A stretch of 42,683 bases of DNA from a virus. The stretch covers positions 1 through 42,683 of IMG/VR virus record IMGVR_UViG_3300046787_000428; one strand, given 5' to 3'. Of the stretch, positions 27,203 through 33,398 are shown piece by piece; position 1 is the stretch's first letter, and every line of letters starts with the position of its first letter. The notes beneath the pieces are model-generated. The model searched no databases. It was not told the DNA's origin and saw only the letters and a program-made list of their open reading frames with translations. The translations under genes and the position numbers were made by a program.

Positions 27203-27925
27203 CTAATCTTCCGAAGCCTCAACAACAATCGTATCATAAACAGGCTCCGCAACCACAGCCAACGGCGACTGACCCGAAGCCAACGCAATCAACTCCCTAG
27301 CAATATTGCGCTTCACCTCAGGCTCACGCACATGACGCAACACAATATCCTGCACCTGCAACAACAACGCAGGCACATCCAACGCAGACTTAGCATTCGG
27401 GTCAAAACGCCCAGTCAACTGATTCAAAAACGTAATCGCCTTCATATCACCCTGCTGCACCAACTGCCCCAAAGCCTGGTCAGCCATCGGCAAATAATGC
27501 TTCAAATTATCTGCAGCCTTCACAGACATCGCACCAGCAAACTCCTTCTGACGCATCCACCCATCCAACTCAGGCAAACCAATCTTCATCTGCTTAGCCA
27601 ACACCTGAGGAGTCTTCACATTCAACGGCGACAAATACGCCTGCAAAAACGTCTCCTGACGCAACGTCAAATTAGGATTCTGCGTAGTCCTAATCCCACG
27701 GTCCAACAACGCACGCTGAAACTTCGACGACCCCCACACCAACTCAACATCAGCCTTAGACAACAAAGCATCCTGGTCACGAATAACCTGCAACTCCAAA
27801 AACATACCCTGACGGTCAGCAGCCACCGCAGCAGCCAACACCCGCTCAAACAAAGCCTGCTCAGCCCGCTCCCTACGAGAAGGCTGCCTCGACTCAAACA
27901 AACTCACATCAAGTTCTTCAGACAC
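27203..27925 (-). CDS. Putative terminase small subunit
   Basis: This 240-residue helical protein contains LTLRQETFLQAYLSP at about residues 86-100. An HTH-like LAKQMKIGLPELDGWMRQKEF segment and helices with MADQALGQLVQQGDMKAITFLNQLTGRF follow. The LTxRQ..F...Y opening plus helix-turn-helix is typical of phBC6A51-type small terminases, which recognise the packaging site. Its gene is unusually remote (about 19 kb) from terL and on the opposite strand. Regulator or other DNA-binding roles remain possible. Confidence 0.6.
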   Translation of the reverse strand: MSEELDVSLFESRQPSRRERAEQALFERVLAAAVAADRQGMFLELQVIRDQDALLSKADVELVWGSSKFQRALLDRGIRTTQNPNLTLRQETFLQAYLSPLNVKTPQVLAKQMKIGLPELDGWMRQKEFAGAMSVKAADNLKHYLPMADQALGQLVQQGDMKAITFLNQLTGRFDPNAKSALDVPALLLQVQDIVLRHVREPEVKRNIARELIALASGQSPLAVVAEPVYDTIVVEASED

Positions 27926-28446
27926 AACAACACCTTCCCCCTCAAATCCTCAAGACTACCATCATTCAAAATCACAGCATTAAAATCAAACCCAGCCAAA
28001 TCAGACTCAGACACATGCCCATTCACAGCACCAACACCAGGACGCACAACCTGCCAAACAACACCACCACGCTCACGAATAGCCTCAGCCTCATTCAAAA
28101 AACGCACATCCGTAAACACAACATCCTCATCACCCAACCCCCTAAACGCCTGCTCAACCCAAAAATCCTCACCAAACAACTCACGACCAACATCAGTCCC
28201 AAAACGCTGCAACAACACACGCACCCCAGGAGCACGCACCTTCAAACCCTCCCAAGACCCCAAAAGGTAAAGAGCATCCATCAAAGGCATAACACCATTC
28301 ACCGTATCCACCAACGGATTCAAACGACACAAAGCCTGACGCATCGGCGTAGCAAAACTCCTACGCACAAACCCCTCAGACACCAACACAGCCCCAACAC
28401 TATCCTTACCCGAACGAGCAAACCCCGCCAACCCAACATCAACCAC
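27904..28446 (-). CDS. Deoxynucleoside monophosphate kinase
   Basis: I choose the GTG at 28446 because GGAGG lies 9 bases upstream and the frame before it is not coding-like. The 180-residue product begins MVDVGLAGFARSGKDSV with a P-loop at residues 8-16. It continues with FGTDVGRELFGEDFWV and VVFTDVRFLNEAEAI, as in T4 gp1-type dNMP kinases. It phosphorylates dNMPs to dNDPs for phage DNA synthesis. It overlaps the XRE regulator by 8 bp and the next gene by 22 bp. Confidence 0.88.
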   Translation of the reverse strand: MVDVGLAGFARSGKDSVGAVLVSEGFVRRSFATPMRQALCRLNPLVDTVNGVMPLMDALYLLGSWEGLKVRAPGVRVLLQRFGTDVGRELFGEDFWVEQAFRGLGDEDVVFTDVRFLNEAEAIRERGGVVWQVVRPGVGAVNGHVSESDLAGFDFNAVILNDGSLEDLRGKVLLCLKNLM

Positions 28447-28927
28447 GACGCAAGCCCTCCAACGCAACCAAATACTCAGGACTAAGCCCCAACCCCGAAA
28501 CAAGCCTACCCGCCAACACATCACCCATAGCCTCCACACGACCCTCCTCAAACTCACGCACAACCGCAGGATTCAACCTCAACAAACTAGCAAACCCAGT
28601 CACCGTCGGAGCAAACTCACGACGCCACTGACCAAACGTGCCATAATACTGACCCAACGTATACGGAGGAATCAACAACAAATTCTGAGCAGCAGGCTTC
28701 AAAACAGGACGCACAGGCGCATCCCACCAAGCAAGCACATCACTGAGCAACTGCTTCGGATTCTCACTCAGCACAGCCAAAATCCTGTCACTAGGCACAC
28801 GAGTCCTACCATCCTCAACAGCAGTAACAGCAGAACGCTGCACACCAGCCAACACAGCCAACTTATTCTGCGACAAACCACGAGAAATCCTAGCCACCCT
28901 CACAGGATGGTCAACAATACGAGCCAT
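28439..28927 (-). CDS. XRE-family helix-turn-helix regulator
   Basis: The N-terminal ~55 residues of this 162-residue protein form a Cro/CI-type HTH (ISRGLSQNKLAVLAGVQRSAVTAVEDGRT). A second HTH-like helical segment near residues 105-150 follows (TVTGFASLLRLNPAVVREFEEG). As first gene of the minus-strand operon, next to a divergent early promoter region, it may control the early/late switch. The ATG has no Shine-Dalgarno but has TAGTAT 6 nt upstream. Confidence 0.88.
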   Translation of the reverse strand: MARIVDHPVRVARISRGLSQNKLAVLAGVQRSAVTAVEDGRTRVPSDRILAVLSENPKQLLSDVLAWWDAPVRPVLKPAAQNLLLIPPYTLGQYYGTFGQWRREFAPTVTGFASLLRLNPAVVREFEEGRVEAMGDVLAGRLVSGLGLSPEYLVALEGLRRG

Positions 28928-28933
28928 AACACC

Positions 28934-28939
28934 ATACTA
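28934..28939 (-). promoter_or_regulatory. Putative leaderless promoter (-10) for the regulator/lysis operon
   Basis: On the minus strand TAGTAT is followed by GGTGTT and then ATG at 28927, the same hexamer-N6-ATG spacing as at 6234 and 13173. TTGCGT, 18 bases upstream of the hexamer, is a weak -35 candidate. A leaderless message would start with the regulator gene. Confidence 0.55.
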
Positions 28940-28989
28940 ATAGACAAGTGTTGTAAAACGCAAATATCCAGGACGAGTGCTAGATATAA

Positions 28990-29075
28990 GGGGACGGCTG
29001 GAATCTTGGTACAACATCGCAGGCGATAGATTTGTTTTGTCAGCAGGGAGGTGCCCTGCTGGTAGGAGGGTAAAA
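28990..29075 (+). promoter_or_regulatory. Early leader element, copy 1
   Basis: The block begins with GGGGACGGCTGGAA and ends at ATG 29076, exactly 86 nt later. It contains a short ATCGC-AG-GCGAT hairpin and an 8-bp stem CAGCAGGG / CCCTGCTG (29041-29061). The loop of that stem is AGGTG, directly ahead of the GGAGGG ribosome-binding site. TATAAG at 28985 is a possible -10 overlapping the motif. Copies 2 and 3 start 30217 and 30817. Confidence 0.6.
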
Positions 29076-29435
29076 ATGCCACTTATTGGAAATGCGACAC
29101 AGGTCGAGGGCTGGGAGTCATTCAGCCACGAGGACAAGGAGATTGTTCACAACTACTGCTTGGTCTTGATGGGCATCGGTATCGGTGAGGTCGAGGCTGG
29201 CAATGTTGGCGAGATTGTGTTTCGAACCAGAATGTTGCAGGGCATCGTTGGCAACTTCTTTTATGGTGAGCCAGCCAAGGCGATAGAGAACGTCAGTTTT
29301 GTGAACCGTCTTGTTGGCTACCGTGCTAACGTGCCAACTGAGGCTTGGGCTGTTTGGTCTAAGCGTGTCCACAATATCCACGCTGGTGAGTATCAGGCGA
29401 TTGCCAAGCGATTGGCTCAGCCAGTACTGGCTTAG
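29076..29435 (+). CDS. First early-arm protein, unknown function
   Basis: The start at 29076 has GGAGGG upstream; the longer open frame before it is the leader element. The 119-residue product (MPLIGNATQVEGWESFSHED...) is mainly helical, with a segment LVLMGIGIGEVEAGNVGEIVFRTRML and a C-terminal basic helix. No domain was recognised. It heads the plus-strand early arm and is probably expressed immediately after infection. Confidence 0.75.
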   Translation: MPLIGNATQVEGWESFSHEDKEIVHNYCLVLMGIGIGEVEAGNVGEIVFRTRMLQGIVGNFFYGEPAKAIENVSFVNRLVGYRANVPTEAWAVWSKRVHNIHAGEYQAIAKRLAQPVLA

Positions 29436-29503
29436 GTTTCACCACCTGAGCATGTGGCTAAACTGCTCACCACAAAACAAACAACTATGGAGGGTAAAAA
29501 GAA

Positions 29504-30148
29504 ATGAATGAACAAATTGTTAAGCCAGTTGCAACTGCTGAGGTCGAGAAGTTCCTTGGCCTTTGGGAAAAATACAACGCACTGGTGTTGAATCACCGCT
29601 GGTCTAGTCTTGAGCGTTATGGGCGTGATTACATCGCTTTGATTGAGATGAATGATGCCATTGCTGAGGATGTGGTGAACAGCCTGAACCCAATTCTTGA
29701 ATTGGGTGAGGCCATGAAGTTGCTTGGTGATGATGTTGCCAAGGCTGCCACCGAGTACCAGTCTTTGCTTTACCACTACAACCGTGCCGTGCAGGACGAG
29801 GCTGAGAAGCCTCGCCGTGATTGGGAGCAGGCCAGAGATGAGATGATTGCCACGTTCAAGAAGGAGGAGCGCAGTCTCTCAATCAAGTTGGGCAAGTTGG
29901 GCAACAAGCGTTGGACTGGCACCGAGGTTGAGAAGGCCTACATTGAGGAGCAATACAAGTTGCTCAATGCCCGCAAGCAAATCGTCGAGTTGACGCTCAG
30001 CGATTTGCAGTACATGCGATACAGCGAGCACGAGGGAACCGAGTTCACCATGGAGTTGGTTGCTGAGGCTGTTGAGTTGCGTCGTGAGCGCATCAATCAC
30101 CTGATTGCAGAGTTTGGTGTTGCTGCCTTGCAAGAGGTTGACGCCTAA
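29504..30148 (+). CDS. Coiled-coil early protein, unknown function
   Basis: This 214-residue protein is almost entirely charged helix, with long coiled-coil stretches (VQDEAEKPRRDWEQARDEMIATFKKEERSLS and AYIEEQYKLLNARKQIVELTLSDLQY). GGAGGG with A-rich spacing precedes the ATG, as in other genes of this arm. Residues around 40-70 carry an amphipathic helix. No catalytic motif is visible; a host-takeover or scaffold-like role would be guesswork. Confidence 0.78.
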   Translation: MNEQIVKPVATAEVEKFLGLWEKYNALVLNHRWSSLERYGRDYIALIEMNDAIAEDVVNSLNPILELGEAMKLLGDDVAKAATEYQSLLYHYNRAVQDEAEKPRRDWEQARDEMIATFKKEERSLSIKLGKLGNKRWTGTEVEKAYIEEQYKLLNARKQIVELTLSDLQYMRYSEHEGTEFTMELVAEAVELRRERINHLIAEFGVAALQEVDA

Positions 30149-30157
30149 TAGAGTTAC

Positions 30158-30302
30158 CCCCTAACCGCCCTGAGCATGGCGTAAAAAGGCTCAATAATCA
30201 TGCCCTGCGGGGCTTAGGGGACGGCTGGAATTGTGTGTTGCGTGGCGGGGCTTGTAGTTTTGTGTTGTCGGCAAGGTGTCGACAGATTAGGGAAGGTAAA
30301 AA
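30158..30302 (+). promoter_or_regulatory. Early leader element, copy 2, with predicted three-way junction
   Basis: GGGGACGGCTGGAA at 30217-30230 lies 86 nt before the GTG at 30303. Upstream, CCCCTAA (30158-30164) can pair with TTAGGGG (30214-30220). This encloses TGAGC/GCTCA (30171-30193) and a GCCC-TGCG-GGGC hairpin (30202-30213), a three-way junction shape. Downstream, TGTCG/CGACA (30266-30284) places AGGTG in a loop before the GGGAAGG ribosome-binding site. Confidence 0.55.
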
Positions 30303-30455
30303 GTGAACAACTACAAGGCAACAAAGGAAGAAATCATTACGGCTATCGGTGTCATTGCTGAGTGCCTAGCACCTACCAGCGCAACACGACAGACCTGCGA
30401 CATGTTGCGTGAACTTTATGATGAACTAGACAACGAAACTGAGGAGGCAAACTAA
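30303..30455 (+). CDS. Small early protein, 50 residues
   Basis: The GTG start follows GGGAAGG. The product (MNNYKATKEEIITAIGVIAE...) has a helical N-terminus, two cysteines and an acidic end. Its stop overlaps the next ATG (TAATG), which argues that it is translated. No family was recognised. Confidence 0.65.
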   Translation: MNNYKATKEEIITAIGVIAECLAPTSATRQTCDMLRELYDELDNETEEAN

Positions 30456-30754
30456 TGAGCGTAGTCGCTTACCAGAGCAAGGCAACCATGAAAGAGGCCG
30501 AGGAATTGCTGGCAGAAAAATTCGCTTTCAATGCTGGCAGTCTCACCGCAAAAATGGAATACATCGATTTAGGCGAACCTGCCCCGATTTATGCCTATGT
30601 TGTGAGGTCTTACGGCGTGGCAATCGCTATTCATGGCAGTGATTCGTTTGCGGACGAGTATTTCAAGCATATTCGTTTTGATGCTTATGACCACAGCACG
30701 ACGACAAGCAAGCATGCCAATATGGTGAAAAGGGCGTGGCAACTAGACAACTAA
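30455..30754 (+). CDS. Early protein, unknown function
   Basis: This 99-residue mixed alpha/beta protein (ATMKEAEELLAEKFAF, then PIYAYVVRSYGVAIAIHG) is coupled to the preceding 50-residue gene by a one-base overlap, with GAGGAGG at good distance. No motif was recognised. A strong terminator follows it. Confidence 0.72.
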   Translation: MSVVAYQSKATMKEAEELLAEKFAFNAGSLTAKMEYIDLGEPAPIYAYVVRSYGVAIAIHGSDSFADEYFKHIRFDAYDHSTTTSKHANMVKRAWQLDN

Positions 30755-30764
30755 ACAAGCCCCG

Positions 30765-30801
30765 AAAGTCCCGCCAGTTCCCCGCTGGCGGGACTTTCTT
30801 T
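30765..30801 (+). terminator. Strong intrinsic terminator
   Basis: A perfect 13-bp stem AAAGTCCCGCCAG / CTGGCGGGACTTT with a 7-nt loop is followed by TTCTTT-type sequence. An outer AAGCCCC (30757-30763) can also pair with GGGGCTT (30809-30815), which lies inside leader copy 3, so termination may be linked to that leader. Confidence 0.88.
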
Positions 30802-30904
30802 GCCCTGCGGGGCTTAGGGGACGGCTGGAACCCTGTGTTGCGTCGCCCTGCTGGCATAGTGGGCTGTGTAGCGGAACTGATAGACAAACAGGGCAGGCAA
30901 TAAA
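30801..30904 (+). promoter_or_regulatory. Early leader element, copy 3
   Basis: The 30 bases from 30801 to 30830 are identical to 30201-30230 (exactly 600 bp upstream), and TGTGTTGCGT follows in both. The shared core GGGGACGGCTGGAA at 30817 lies 88 nt before a GTG at 30905. GCCCTG (30845) can pair with CAGGGC (30889), which overlaps the GGGCAGG ribosome-binding site. The element lies just after a terminator. Confidence 0.55.
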
Positions 30905-30970
30905 GTGAAAATTTCGGTAATTGCAGGGCGGGATTGGCTAGTGGTTTTTCGTTATGTGTTTGTTATCTAA
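30905..30970 (+). CDS. Possible 21-residue peptide after leader copy 3
   Basis: A GTG at the position equivalent to the start codons after copies 1 and 2 opens a frame MKISVIAGRDWLVVFRYVFVI ending at TAA 30968-30970. It is hydrophobic/aromatic. It may be a real micro-protein, a leader peptide, or a decayed gene; its length gives little support. Confidence 0.3.
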   Translation: MKISVIAGRDWLVVFRYVFVI

Positions 30971-31047
30971 AAATGTTGTAAATGCTTGGCAGGTGTTGCT
31001 AGGTTTGTTTTTGGCGGGGTGGTCTCGCTGTTAGGAAAGGTTAAGAA

Positions 31048-31404
31048 GTGGCTGTTATGAGTAAGGAACAAAAGGCTCAAGATTTTGAGCGTGGTTTGGA
31101 GTTGTTGGGTTATCTTGCCGAGAATTTCAGGTCTGGTGAGGCTCGTCTTGTTATTGGTGCTGATTATGGCAAGGGGCTGACTGATTATTTCAGGGTGCTT
31201 GCGGTGTATAAGGATGATGCGGGGCGAATTCAGACCGCTAATTTAACTTGGGCTATTGCTAAGGTTTTGGGGTTTTCTTTGCGGGATAGGAACGGGGCTT
31301 GGTTTCTTGCGTTGAATGGTGGCGGTTATTCTAAGCCGTTTGAGATTGTTCGCCATTTGGCTGGGTTTTATGGTGTGGAGGGTATTCGTCATGAGAGCCT
31401 CTAA
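31048..31404 (+). CDS. Early protein, unknown function
   Basis: The GTG start has GGAAAGG 7-8 bases upstream; an ATG three codons later is an alternative. The 118-residue product contains GLELLGYLAENFRSGEARLVIGADYGKG and a glycine-rich WFLALNGGGYSKPF, a mixed alpha/beta composition. No function can be assigned. Third positions are strongly G/T-rich, like the rest of this arm. It overlaps the next gene by 14 bp. Confidence 0.72.
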   Translation: MAVMSKEQKAQDFERGLELLGYLAENFRSGEARLVIGADYGKGLTDYFRVLAVYKDDAGRIQTANLTWAIAKVLGFSLRDRNGAWFLALNGGGYSKPFEIVRHLAGFYGVEGIRHESL

Positions 31405-31549
31405 ATCTGTTTGTTGTGTTGGTGGGTCTAATCATTCGGCTGATTTGGTTAGTGTTTGGCATGGTGATGTTGTGCCTTTGGTTGTTTGTGGTTTTCATGT
31501 GAGTTGGGATTTGTCTAGGTTGATTGAGGAGAGTGGGAGAAATGTTTAA
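31391..31549 (+). CDS. Small cysteine/histidine protein
   Basis: The ATG at 31391 has GGAGGG 8 bases upstream. The 52-residue product has VCCVGGSNHSAD and a later C.FH, which could form a small zinc knuckle. It is the first of a run of overlapping tiny cysteine-rich genes. The function is unknown. Confidence 0.6.
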   Translation: MRASKSVCCVGGSNHSADLVSVWHGDVVPLVVCGFHVSWDLSRLIEESGRNV

Positions 31550-31772
31550 GCCTTGTCAGAATTGTGGGGTTGCTGTGCCTAGTGATGTTTGGGCTGAGGA
31601 GTTGGGTTTTTGTGTGCCTTGCCAGCATGAGTTTTTTGACCATTTGCCTGAGGGGGCGTGCGGGCATTTTGTCCGTGAGTGTCCTGAGGGGTTGGATTGC
31701 ACTTCTTTTTGTGCTTTGTGTGAGGGTTCGGGCGATGTGTGCCGTGTGTGTGCTGAGAGGGAGGTTGTTTAG
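31542..31772 (+). CDS. Multi-cysteine zinc-ribbon protein
   Basis: The start at 31542 follows GGGAGAA. The 76 residues include CQNC, CVPCQHEF, then C.HFVREC, C.SFCALC and CRVC, enough ligands for about three zinc sites. No other domain was recognised. It overlaps both neighbours, so it belongs to a translationally coupled cluster. Confidence 0.72.
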   Translation: MFKPCQNCGVAVPSDVWAEELGFCVPCQHEFFDHLPEGACGHFVRECPEGLDCTSFCALCEGSGDVCRVCAEREVV

Positions 31773-31888
31773 TGTTTGTTTGTGTTGATTGTGGCGGGGT
31801 TGCTACTCGTGAGTTGGGGACTGGGTTTCCTGTTTGTCGCCCGTGTTGGGCTGTTTGGTTGGCTAAGTATGCGAGGGAGGTGTTTTGA
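31772..31888 (+). CDS. 38-residue zinc-knuckle protein
   Basis: The GTG overlaps the previous stop by one base (TAGTG). The product contains CVDC and, 18 residues later, CRPC, followed by WAVWLAKYAREVF, a minimal CxxC-CxxC zinc ribbon. The next ATG overlaps its TGA. Confidence 0.6.
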   Translation: MFVCVDCGGVATRELGTGFPVCRPCWAVWLAKYAREVF

Positions 31889-32028
31889 TGTTTTGGTTGT
31901 GTGGTTTTGGGTCTTTGTTGTCTGTTTGGTTTGGTGAGCGGGTGTTGTCGTCGGGTGGTGATGCTTGGCCTTTTGTGTGGTTGGCTGGGTTGTTTTTGGT
32001 TGGTTGTGTTGTTTGTTGGAGGCGGTAG
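31888..32028 (+). CDS. 46-residue membrane peptide
   Basis: The ATG overlaps the previous stop (TGATG) and has GGGAGG upstream. The peptide is mostly hydrophobic with two short membrane stretches (FWLCGFGSLLSVWF and PFVWLAGLFLVGCVVC) and ends in RR. It is possibly a small membrane-active early protein; no family was recognised. Confidence 0.5.
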   Translation: MFWLCGFGSLLSVWFGERVLSSGGDAWPFVWLAGLFLVGCVVCWRR

Positions 32029-32029
32029 T

Positions 32030-32152
32030 GTGATTTGTTTGGTGATGCGTTGTCCGTATTGTGGGCGTGTGTTTTTGGCGGGTGATGCTTTGGTTGCGTG
32101 TTCTGTTTGTGGTTTTTGGGACACGGTGGTTGTTGAGAATGTTTCTCAGTAA
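32030..32152 (+). CDS. 40-residue zinc-ribbon protein
   Basis: The GTG at 32030 has GGAGG 5 bases upstream and is preferred to internal starts lacking a ribosome-binding site. The product contains CPYCGRVF and CSVCGFW, a classic two-knuckle zinc ribbon with an acidic tail. It closes the cysteine-rich mini-gene cluster before a 266-bp non-coding gap. Confidence 0.6.
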   Translation: MICLVMRCPYCGRVFLAGDALVACSVCGFWDTVVVENVSQ

Positions 32153-32185
32153 GCCTTTGTTTTGTCGGGTTCCTTAGTGGGGTGG

Positions 32186-32227
32186 TTAGAGTTAGTTATC
32201 TTAGAATTCTAACTTACCTAACTCTAA
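32186..32227. promoter_or_regulatory. 42-bp interrupted palindrome
   Basis: TTAGAGTTAG (32186-32195) and CTAACTCTAA (32218-32227) are perfect inverted arms that share their centre with an inner palindrome TTAGAATTCTAA (32201-32212). Overall 18 of 21 positions are symmetric. It lies in the T-rich gap upstream of the MerR-like gene and may be its operator, an origin element or a partition-like site. Confidence 0.6.
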
Positions 32228-32350
32228 GCAAGTTTCTATATTGAGCGACTTAGGTTTTTGTGTTTTTTGGCTGTGTTCCTTTGTTTTGTTGGGGTTTTGT
32301 TTTTGGTTTTTGTGTGTTGTGTTGTGTTTTGTTTCATTTTGAGGTAGTTT

Positions 32351-32394
32351 TTCTAATGTTCTAGGCTTCCGTATGGTATGTTAGAGCATTAGAA
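32351..32394. promoter_or_regulatory. Second 44-bp interrupted palindrome upstream of the MerR-like gene
   Basis: Arms TTCTAATGTTCTA (32351-32363) and TAGAGCATTAGAA (32382-32394) match at 12 of 13 positions across an 18-bp spacer. TTAGAG and TTAGAA words are shared with the palindrome at 32186. It ends 25 bp before the GTG start at 32419, where a repressor site would be effective. Confidence 0.6.
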
Positions 32395-32418
32395 ATTAAC
32401 GTTTAGAAAGGTGTTTTT

Positions 32419-33048
32419 GTGGCTAAAATGTTTGACCCTGAGTTTGGGGAGATGGTGGACATTCGGGAGGTTTCTCGTTTGACTGGGTTGTCTGTGCATC
32501 AGTTGCGTTCGTGGCGTAAGCCTGAGTTTGCTCATTTGGCTAGGTTTGAGACTTATCGGTCTCCGTTGAATTCTGCGGTTTGGTATCGTTTGGCGGATGT
32601 TGAGTTGTTTTTGCGGGAGCAGGGCATTGTGGTTGGTGCTAGTGGGTTGAGGCGTGATGCTGATTTGCCTTCGGCTTTTCGTGCGCCTTTGGCTGTGCCT
32701 GTGGGTGAGGATGTTCGGCGGGCTTTGGTTGAGTTGGCGGACATTACTACTGAGACTATGTGGTTGAGGTGGAGTAATCGTTTGAGTGATGCTTTGCAGG
32801 TTGAGTATCCTAAGCAGTTGAAGCAACATCAGGCTCGCCTTTATGCTTTGTGGGCTGGTGTGGATGTTGAGGGTTTGCCTGTGTCTGTGCCTTTTGGTTT
32901 GAAGAGTGAGCATCCTGAGCAGTTTTATGTTGGGAATGTGTTGGCTTATCGTCGTATGTTGGCTGATTTGCGTGGGTGGAATGTTGGCGATGAGGAGTTG
33001 TTGGGGTTGCCTGTGGGTGATGTTCCGCCTACTAGGGAGATTAAGTAG
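32419..33048 (+). CDS. MerR-like DNA-binding protein
   Basis: The GTG start follows AAAGG. In this 209-residue protein residues ~12-70 form a MerR/excisionase-type winged helix (VDIREVSRLTGLSVHQLRSWRKPEF, then WYRLADVELFLREQGI). The rest is helical without a metal-binding pattern. Two long palindromes lie immediately upstream, suggesting autoregulation or origin binding. Replication initiator, transcription regulator and recombination directionality factor are alternatives; no integrase was seen. Confidence 0.78.
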   Translation: MAKMFDPEFGEMVDIREVSRLTGLSVHQLRSWRKPEFAHLARFETYRSPLNSAVWYRLADVELFLREQGIVVGASGLRRDADLPSAFRAPLAVPVGEDVRRALVELADITTETMWLRWSNRLSDALQVEYPKQLKQHQARLYALWAGVDVEGLPVSVPFGLKSEHPEQFYVGNVLAYRRMLADLRGWNVGDEELLGLPVGDVPPTREIK

Positions 33049-33125
33049 TTTTCGTTATCGTTTCGTTATTGAAATTGGTGGCGGGTTGTCGTTGCGTTAT
33101 GTTAGCGTAGCGGTTGTTAGGTAAG

Positions 33126-33150
33126 TAAGGTATCGGGAAAGGATACGGAA
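33126..33150 (+). repeat. 25-bp stem-loop ribosome-binding repeat, copy 1
   Basis: This sequence is identical to 33396-33420. GTATC / GATAC form a 5-bp stem around GGGAAAG, so the Shine-Dalgarno-like purines sit in the loop. The last base is the A of the ATG at 33150. Confidence 0.75.
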
Positions 33151-33260
33151 TGTTGAGTGTTGGGGCTTTTGACGGCGTGTTGGCTGAAATCCGTTTGTTG
33201 TTGGCTGAGGGTAAAACTGCTGAGGCTTTTGCTTTGGCTAAGTGGTTGGAGGTGAGGTAG
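33150..33260 (+). CDS. 36-residue helical peptide
   Basis: The ATG is placed directly after the stem-loop repeat. The product (MLSVGAFDGVLAEIRLLLAEGKTAEA...) is a helical peptide with Leu/Ala-rich faces. Its stop is immediately followed by the TTG start of the next small gene. No function can be assigned. Confidence 0.5.
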   Translation: MLSVGAFDGVLAEIRLLLAEGKTAEAFALAKWLEVR

Positions 33261-33398
33261 TTGAGTTTGGAAAAGCAGTTGGCTGATGGTCGCAGGTTTT
33301 TGGAGCGGGCGTTGGATGGTAATAGTGCCGAGAGTGTTGATTTTTGGCGTGGTTATGTTGAGGCATTGGAATTAGCCGTCGTTTTGGCGGGTAAATAA
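33261..33398 (+). CDS. 45-residue helical peptide
   Basis: The TTG start follows GGAGGTGAGG. The product (MSLEKQLADGRRFLERALDGN...) is helical and charged, and ends in the second copy of the stem-loop repeat, which overlaps its stop. It resembles the preceding peptide in composition; no family was recognised. Confidence 0.5.
   Translation: MSLEKQLADGRRFLERALDGNSAESVDFWRGYVEALELAVVLAGK

Noticed and set aside
27332-28485. Plus-strand frames opposite the regulator, kinase and putative small terminase genes
   Set aside because: His/Thr/Gln/Pro-rich translations expected from the antisense of strongly biased codons; the minus-strand genes have recognised domains and proper starts.
28439-28927. 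Evidence for a temperate life cycle from the XRE regulator
   Set aside because: No integrase, attachment-site pair or partition gene was found; XRE proteins are also common in lytic phages.
30149-30302. Possible tRNA or tmRNA gene in the structured gap
   Set aside because: No acceptor stem with CCA-like end, no T-arm consensus, and the pairing pattern is a junction upstream of a start codon.
31579-32124. 181-codon minus-strand frame opposite the cysteine-knuckle genes
   Set aside because: Composition (Thr/Gln/Pro/His/Asn) reflects the extreme G/T bias of the plus strand; the plus-strand miniproteins have overlapping starts, ribosome-binding sites and metal-binding patterns.
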